From positions 2,687,501-2,751,500 of the forward strand of contig NC_089438.1 in the NCBI RefSeq assembly GCF_026210795.1: 64,000 nucleotides of DNA, written 5' to 3'. Shown here piece by piece: positions 56,572 through 64,000 of the stretch (position 1 is its first letter; each line of letters starts with the position of its first letter). The position numbers and the translations under genes were made by a program. Source of the DNA: Rhizophagus irregularis. Its lineage: Eukaryota; Glomeromycota; Glomeromycetes; Glomerales; Glomeraceae. The notes beneath the pieces are model-generated. The model searched no databases. It was not told the DNA's origin and saw only the letters and a program-made list of their open reading frames with translations.

Positions 56572-59500
56572 TTAACTTAAATATTCATATTCTTTACCAA
56601 CTTTTTTCCCGTGTAACTCAATTCCTTTATTTTTATAGTATACAACTTTATGCCGTGCGTTTGAATACCCATATTCAGCTGACTTTTTATAGAATTTAAA
56701 AGCTTTAGCTTCATCCCTTTTAACACCTATTCCATGTTCGTAACATCTTCCTAAATTATATAATGCTACTTCACTTCCATTATTTGCTGCTTTTTCATAC
56801 CAAAAAAATGCCATTTCATCATTCTTTTCAATTTCTTCCCCATTTTCATATAAAAATCCAAGACTATTTTGTGCAAACTTATTTCCTTTTGCAGCTGCTT
56901 CTTTATATAATTTCAACGCTTCTTTTTTATCGGTATCAGTACCAATTTTTTTATTATAACATTCAGCAACCTTATATTTTGCATTTAGATATCCTTGTTC
57001 ATTTGATTTCTTATAATACTCAAAAGCCTTAACTTCATCCTTTTTAACGCCCATTCCATATTCATAACATCTGCCTAAATTATATATTGCTATTTCGTTT
57101 CCATTATTTGCTGCTTCGTTATACCAAAAAAAGGCCATTTCTCCGTTCTTTTCAATTTTATTCTCATTTTCATATAATAATCCAAGACTGTTTTGTGCAG
57201 ACTTATTTCCTTTTCCAGCTGTCTCTTTATATAATTTCAATGCTGCTTCTTTATTAATTTTAGTACCAATTCCTTTGTAATAACACTCGGCAACTTTATA
57301 TTTCGCATTTAAGTATTCCTGTTCGGCCGATTTCTTATAACATTTAAAGGCTTTATTTTCATCTTTTTCAACACCTATTCCGTTTTCATAACATATACCT
57401 AAATTATATTGTGCTATTTCATTTCCATTAACTGCTGCTTTTTTATACCAAAAGAATGCCGTTTCCACATTTTTTTCAGTCCCATAACCTTTTTCATAAA
57501 AGAAACCAAGAGCGTTTTGCGCCAATTTATTTCCATTTTCTGCTGCCTCCTCATATAATTCAAATGCCTTTACTTTATTAATTTCAGTACCAATACCTTC
57601 ATTATAAAAATTACCAAGCCGGAATTTTCCATCTGTATATCCTTGATCAGCTGATTTCTCGTAACATTCAAATGCTTTATTTTCATTTTTTTCAACACCT
57701 ATTCCATATTCATAACATCTTCCTAAATTAAATAATGCTATTTCGTTTTCTTTCGCTTCATTATACCAATAGAAAGCTTCTTCAAATTTCTTTTCTTTTT
57801 CATAAAAAGTTCCAAGTTTAATTTGTGCAAATTTATTTCCTTTTTTTGCCATCTTTTTATATAATTCATACGCCTCTTTTTTATTAGACTTGGTTCCAAT
57901 TCCTTTATCATAAAAATATGCTACTTTATATTGTGCTTCTATATACTTTTGTTTAGATGCTTTTTTATAAGATTCAAAAGCTTTAATAATATCATTTTCA
58001 ACATTCATTCCATTTCCATAAAATATATTTAATGTATATGGACGTCTATATTTAGCTGATTTTTTATAATATTCGAATGCTTTATCATCACTTTTCTCAA
58101 CACCTATTTTATTTTCATAACATACACCTAAGTTATACTGTGATAACCTATTTCCATTATCGGCCGCTTTTTCATACCAACGAATTGCTTCTTTAAAGTT
58201 CTTTTCGATTCCTTCACCTTTTTCATATAAATGTCCAAGGTTATTTTGAGCTCCAAGGTTTCCTTTCTTAGCGGCACGTTCATATAATTCAAAAGCTTTT
58301 ACTTTATCAATACTAGTCCCAACTCCTTTATCATAACAATATCCCAATCGAAATATCCCATCTATATAACCTTGTCCAGCTGATTTCTTAAATAATTCAA
58401 AAGCTCTTCTTTCATTTTTTTCTACACCAATACCATCTCTATAACAACAACCTAAATTATGTAACGCAACTTTATTTCCAATTTCTGCTGCTCTTTCAAA
58501 ATAATGAAATGCTTTGTCATATCTTATTCTTATTAATAATTTTCCAATATAATATAAACCAAATTGACTCAACCTTTTTGTAATTAATATTTTATGAGAA
58601 TTAATCTCGTTATCTTTAAGAATATCTTTTGCGATAATACTTCCACTTTTTGTTGCTTTTTTATACCAATAAATAGCTAGATCCTTATCTATTTTCGTTC
58701 CAATTCCATCATTAAAACAGTTTCCTAATTGATATTGAGCATCAGCAATTTCATAACGCTTAGCTAATATTTTATAATATTTAAATGCTTTGATTTCATC
58801 CTTTTTAACACCTTTTCCTAATCTGTAACAGTTTGCAAGATAAAGTTTTGCGGTTGTATTATCATTATTATTTGCTTTTTTATACCAACAAACTGCACGT
58901 TTTTCATTTTTTTCAATTCCAATACCATTTTCATAACAATAACCTAAATAAAACTGCCCAATTATACTTTTATTTTCCACAGATTTTTTATACCATTCAA
59001 ATGCTAAATATTGATTTTTCTCTGTTCCATATCCTTCATTATAACAATTAGCAAGATAAACTTGAGCCAATGAATAGTTATCTTTTGATGCTTCTGAAAA
59101 TAATTGAAAAGCTTTATTGCTGCTTTCTTTAGTATTAATATTATAATAATAAAACAATCCCAAAACCCACTTATGTTGTGCATAACCTTGATTTTTTAAT
59201 AACCAATTAATAAGTTTGTCTATATTTTGATTTAATATTTGTTGATTAATGAGTTGTTGAATTTGATCAAAAGTGACGCCTTGATTATGTTTCTTAATTA
59301 AAATTTTAATTAATTTATCAACAATTACATGGTTCATAGAATCCAATAGATGTTTTGAATCTGATGAGGAATTTGTAATATTTTCGGAATCGGTTGTAAC
59401 AGTTTCATAAGTCTGTGAACTTAAGTTACTATTTGATAAAACTATACTTGGTATGTTATCTATTACCAAATCATCATTTAAACCCATAGATTCTCTGCTC

Positions 59501-60964
59501 ACTGTTGAATTAGAACTATCCATATAAGTGTAAGTATTTAATAACGGATTTATCAAATATGATTGTGAGTACCTTTCCTTTTCTTTATAAATATTATTAT
59601 CAATTACATACTTTCTTTCCGAAATAATTGATTCAAGAATTGAAACAACTTCTAATATATTTGGACGTTCACTCGGTTCATATTTCCAACATTCTAAAGA
59701 ATTGTGTAGAATAAGAGTAATGAGAATTAACGTTATATTCATTATTATCCGGAGCGGAGCGAAGGTACTGCGATCGATCACGTGAATGACTCTATCCTCT
59801 CACGTGACATCATCGATAGATTTATCTTATTCGCTACAACGATTTCCGTTTTCTAGGATCTATGATCTTTTAAACATGATTACGAAACTACTTACTTGTA
59901 TATAAATCACTGTATTCAGTAGGAGTACCATGAATAATTTCTTCTCTTTTTCCTAATTGTATATCAAGAGCTAATTCATAATTGTCTTCGTAATGAAATG
60001 GTTGATATCCACTTGAAATTTGCCACATAATAACTCCAATACTATATATATCAGACTTTTTATCTAGTTTGTGATTTTTATCGGCAAAACTTTTCGGATC
60101 TACATAAGGTACTACACCATGTAGGCTTGATGTACTATTTGACGCTTCGGCAATTTTTTTTGATAAACCAAAATCTGCAAGCTTAATATTTTTTTGATGC
60201 ATAAGTATATTTGCCGCGTGCTTTAAATTACATATATAAAAAGTTGATAATTAATTTTATGATTTATTTTTTTTTTTTTTTTTTTTTGAAAAAGTAAAAT
60301 TTGTAAGCAAGTTTGATGTATTACCAGATCACGATGAATAATATCACATTCATGTAAACATAGAATAGCGTTTGATAATTGAAACACTAGTCTTAGTTTA
60401 TCGTCCCATCCGAGTTGATCAAAGTTATCATGTAAATAGCTCTCTAGTGTACCACTATCAGCATATTCTAAAACCAAAATGTAATTGTTAATTTGATGAT
60501 CATCTAAAAATAATGAAAAAAAAAATATGTTAAAAATTGTTAATTTGTTTCAATGTAATATGTTGTTCCCACTTTTCTTACCGATCATTATTCCTTTTGT
60601 GATACCATAAAATCTTAATATATTATCATGAATATTAACGGTCCGATGTAATTTTAACTAAAAAAAAAATATAAAAATATGATTAAATAAAGTAAAACTT
60701 ATATTTTCAAAAAAAAAGAAAGAAATCAATGATAATTACTTCATTAACGACTTCTTTAAGAGTTGATTTATGATTAATAAAAGATTTTAAAGCGAAGAAC
60801 GTATTAGTATGTTTCCAATTAGCACGAGCGATACTTCCAAATGCACCATTCCCTATATTCTGTATATTTTTAAAATCAGAATATTCATAGTAATTAATAT
60901 GTTCATTAGCGATTGATCTTTCTAACCAATCAACGTAATTTTTTGTATCAGAATCGGTTGTCAT
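56572..60964 (-). CDS. TKL-like protein kinase with C-terminal Sel1 repeat array
   Basis: Five exons: 60964-60740, 60657-60582, 60503-60325, 60220-59896 and 59693-56572, all with GT-AG introns. They total 3927 nt, giving 1308 residues. The kinase domain has a glycine loop IGNGAFGS (37-44), Lys60 in FALKSF, Glu71, HRDL (157-160) completed by HAANIL across an intron, DFG (176-178), YVDPKSF and [12 protein letters not shown]. All key catalytic residues are present. A Ser/Thr-rich linker follows, then about 22-24 Sel1 repeats (LGxCYxxGxGxxKx type, 36 residues each) to the C-terminus. Such kinase-Sel1 fusions are expanded in Rhizophagus; they are thought to be signalling or scaffold proteins in the cytosol. 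The 59895-59694 intron is unusually long (202 bp) and open on its 3' side, so a simple ORF search adds about 30 false residues. Confidence 0.9.
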
Positions 60965-63511
60965 TTTAATGATTTTTTTAAAAAAAAGTGCTTTTTTTTT
61001 TAAAAAAAAAAATTGATTTGATTTATAACAATTTTATCGGTCGGATGGAAATTCCGATAAACAGGTTTCCACCCTTCCAGACTATTGTACATCGAGGATC
61101 ACATTCTAGATTGTACAAAAAATTAATTTGTTATGAAAGATTTGCAATCAACAGAAAATGTGTAATGAATTGACTCGGTACTTTTTTTTAATTGGCCAAA
61201 TTATTGCTTATTCCAAATGCGAGTTATAAGTGTGTTCTAAGCCTTCTACTCGATTTGATACATAGTACTGTTACACAGTCGGAGTTTATTTTTTTTAACT
61301 AATCTGGGTACGGTTTCGAAGCAATCTGGAATATAAGAAATCTTTAACGGACATCTCCATAATAGATAAGAAGTTAAAGACATATTGGGCTTATTTTGGT
61401 AATTACTATCGTATTAAACCTTGCAATACAAATTAGAAAACGTCCATTCACCGCATAGAGGAAAAGAACTTTAGAAAAAAAAAAGTAAAAAAAGAAAAAA
61501 ATTTTGAATTTTTTATTTATCGTTATTATATAATAGAGAATTTTATTTTGTAAGGAAGATCTTTGAGAATTGTTTTTGTTTCGACTATCTATTCAAATTA
61601 ATCGAGCCTTCAATTATTCTAATATTATTTAAAGACCTCACTTTGATAATAACACACTTTTTTATAAATAATTTCTAATTAATATAAAATAATGCTTTTA
61701 GTTTCTAATTTATCAATCGACTATTAACGGACGAAAGATATCTAGTTTAGTGTAGTTGAATTCGAAATTGACCAAGCCAAGACAAAAGAAACAACTGAAG
61801 TTTTTCCTTACTGAAAATGTTAGATAACTCCTTCCGCTTATAGAAAAATATTTAAAAGTATATAGTAATTATATCGTAATTAATCACACTCTCCTAAGAG
61901 CGCAACCTCGAGATTTAATTGATTTGTTATCTCTCATATGGGGTTATATATGTAATTTGATTTCGCACGGTATATATATATTTTATATGATACTTGTATA
62001 AGTTTAAAATCAGTATATTAAATTAAAGGGATTTAATTTTTCGACACTTTATTGTTAAATTCCATGTAAATTCCACGTAAATTCGTGTGAAATATTTTCC
62101 TTATATATCTGGTAAAACCGTTTCAATAATTCTACTATATTACTATATTATCAAATATTACTACAATTATACTATTTCGAAATATGTCGTATTCTGGTGT
62201 CGTGCGTAAATGATAAATATGAAGTGCTTAATCGACCAATTTCAATAAAATTTAAACTACTGATTTTGCAATAAGTTAAGTTAGGTTATTCAAATTAGGT
62301 ATTTTCATAACGGTCTTTTTGATATCAATTCAGGAAAGAAAATTCCTTTTTTCCAAAAATTCTAAAAGAAAGTTGTTAAAATTCTACCAAGTTCACCGCA
62401 ACGACGCAACGTATAATCAGCGGTCACATGACCATTCTTATGATGACGACTGCTTACAAATTACGGGGTCACAGAAAGGAAGAAATCCTATTGGCCTTCT
62501 TAATTCATTTTTTCTTTATTCTATTTCCCAATATATACAGTATGTACTATATTTACTTAATATTATCAATAAATCTTTCATTAATTTACGTTATTTACGT
62601 TGGAAATTCTAATTAGAAATACATAAAATTTATAAAATTTAAAAAATATTAATTTTCGATTGTACTAAACATATTAAAAATTTAAAAATAAACTGGCTTT
62701 TATTTTTATATTTATATAAATTTCACAAAAAATTTAAAAATTTTTTTTTTACATTAAGATCATGTGATTTCATATTAAAATTTTTTTTCAATTTTCGAAA
62801 AAATTGATGTTGTGCGGGTTACGAATAATAATTTTATTATATGTCATCAGTTTTATTAACATAGTTTTAATTACGGTAATTTTTTTTTTTTAAAAAAAAA
62901 TATTATGGATAATTTTTTACTAAATAAAAATAATAATAATAATAATAATTATTTGTTTAGGAATATCATCCGAAAAATTTTTGTGGCGTTACTGTTGAAA
63001 TCCGAACGATTTCCTAAAAAAAAAGGATAATTTCTATATAAATATTTTAACTTTTAGATAAGATTATTTAAGAAATACGAAAAACAATTTTCTTAAAAAA
63101 TGTCAGTTTTTATCTACATATCATCATTACACGAAAAAAATTTTTTTATAAAATTAAAAGCATGCAAACTTATTTATTTTTTTACTTTATTCAAATCACT
63201 AAATTTGGTGACGCCCACAGAAAAATTTTTAGCCCTCATTCTGCGCATCGTAACTTTAAACAAAAATCAATTTTAGAATCTTCCATCGAAACACGGATAA
63301 ATCGATTGGAAATTTCAATAATGCAGCATGACATTCAAAAGATTCTTAATTTGGGAATAAACCCGTTTAACCGGTTGATCAAACAATGAAATGTCACGTG
63401 AATTCGGAATTTTTGTCCGATTTTGCAGAAAAAATTTTTTTTTTTATTTATATTTGAACGAAGACTAAATTTTCTTTTTTTTTTCAAAAAAAAAACGGAG
63501 AAATTCTTACA
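60965..63511. promoter_or_regulatory. Divergent intergenic region between the two kinase genes
   Basis: 2.5 kb of AT-rich DNA between head-to-head kinase starts. Poly-T and poly-A runs lie next to both starts (60975-61010 and 63470-63495). Short ORFs at 60988-61173, 62319-62616 and 63162-63389 have no domain or splice support. Promoters of both genes must lie here. Confidence 0.5.
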
Positions 63512-64000
63512 ATGTCAAATGATAATGACACGAATGATTATAGTGGTTGGTTAGATAAATATTACGATCGTTTCGATTATTCGGACTTTACAGTTTTAGA
63601 AAAAATTGATACCGGCTCTTCCGCACGAATTAAAATTGCTACATTAAAAGATATTAAGGATACTAAATTTGTTTTGAAATGTTTTAATTATGTTAATTAT
63701 GATAAAATAACTCTTGAAAAAGTTGTTAATGAGGTAAAGTATGTATTAAAAGTATCTGGTATTATGGAACCAATTAATAAAATCATTTAATTTATATAAA
63801 CATATATTTTTACAGATACGATTGCTAAGAGAAGTTAACTATCATCCTAATATTATAAGATTATATGGTATCACAAAAGGTAAGAATTTAACGATAAAAT
63901 ACATAATTGAATCCAACTTATAATATGTTTATATATATTATTTATCTTGTTTCAGATCCAATATTAGGAAATTGTTCATTAGTACTGGAATATGCTGACG
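63512..64000 (+). CDS. Second kinase-family gene, N-terminal part, cut by the right edge
   Basis: Exon 1, 63512-63733 (74 codons, MSNDNDTNDYSGWLDKYYDR); exon 2, 63816-63879; exon 3 from 63956. Introns are GT-AG and in frame. The layout matches the kinase/Sel1 gene exon for exon: DYSDFTVLEKI, LEKVVNE|IRLLREVNYHPNIIRLYGIT|DPILGNCSLVLEYAD. The ATP lysine is Lys56 (FVLKCF). The glycine loop is degenerate: IDTGSSARI in place of GxGxxG, with only the first glycine kept. It may be a pseudokinase or a weak kinase. HRD and DFG lie beyond the window, so this cannot be decided. It is a diverged paralogue of the neighbouring gene, in opposite orientation. Confidence 0.85.

Noticed and set aside
56763-59051. 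Plus-strand ORFs within the Sel1 region
   Set aside because: They are antisense shadows of the repetitive Sel1 coding sequence.
59694-59781. N-terminal residues of the 1069-codon Sel1 ORF ([10 protein letters not shown]...)
   Set aside because: They are intron sequence; the kinase exon joins at 59693 and the total exon length is divisible by three.
63162-63389. 75-codon ORF upstream of the second kinase
   Set aside because: No recognised motif, no splice continuity and no second copy in the window.
1-64000. tRNA or rRNA genes
   Set aside because: No cloverleaf with A and B boxes and no rRNA core sequences were noticed on either strand; a tRNAscan run would settle this.

Overview
The window looks like AT-rich nuclear DNA of an arbuscular-mycorrhizal fungus, most likely Rhizophagus or a close relative. 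This is inferred from protein families and gene structure, not from a database search. The evidence is short GT-AG introns, a TKL-type kinase fused to many Sel1 repeats, Plavaka and tnp2-like transposases, and very dense repeats. Almost every gene between 1 and 34,000 is a decayed mobile-element gene. The only genes that look intact are a kinase/Sel1 gene, the start of a second kinase, and three copies of a 33-residue peptide gene.

Layout. 1-1925 (-): 5' part of a Polinton/Maverick-type DNA polymerase, broken. 2345-3889 (-): tnp2-like transposase, broken. 4193-5150 (-): unknown spliced gene. 5566-6060: array of intron-like units. 6100-8850: element with inverted arms of about 0.75 kb around a zinc-finger/coiled-coil ORF. 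9150-10900: two hairpin-rich tandem arrays. 11540-12217 (-): remnant of a SAP-like gene. 12670-16447 (-): multi-exon gene joining FY-rich-like and DDE-transposase-like regions, split by a 295-bp MITE. 17283-19607 (-): coiled-coil/repeat protein gene, decayed. 20547-21312 (+): tnp2-like N-terminus cut by a fragment of the same MITE. 22975-32740 (+): one Plavaka transposase gene (copy A) with a whole second Plavaka element (copy B, about 24808-31333) nested inside it. Copy B carries its own transposase, a minus-strand accessory gene and a fragment resembling exon 1 of the ribosome-biogenesis gene TSR1.

33575-43520 is mostly non-coding: hAT-type non-autonomous elements with perfect 8-bp target duplications, minisatellites and more intron-like arrays. 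43770-55400 holds three copies (two direct, one inverted) of a unit of up to 2.3 kb. The only conserved reading frame in the unit is a peptide gene ending in the CaaX box CTIM. The first unit sits between long inverted arms at 41160-42095 and 47640-48365. 56572-60964 (-) is the kinase/Sel1 gene and 63512-64000 (+) is the second kinase, cut by the window edge.

Three themes cross these regions. (1) Premature stops in the element genes are mostly TGA where CGA would keep the frame, which suggests C-to-T decay at CpG. (2) Several arrays are tandem micro-exon-plus-intron units, and in the best preserved ones a hairpin holds the branch-point sequence. (3) The CaaX peptide is conserved while its surroundings drift, and it is the best candidate for an undescribed functional system.
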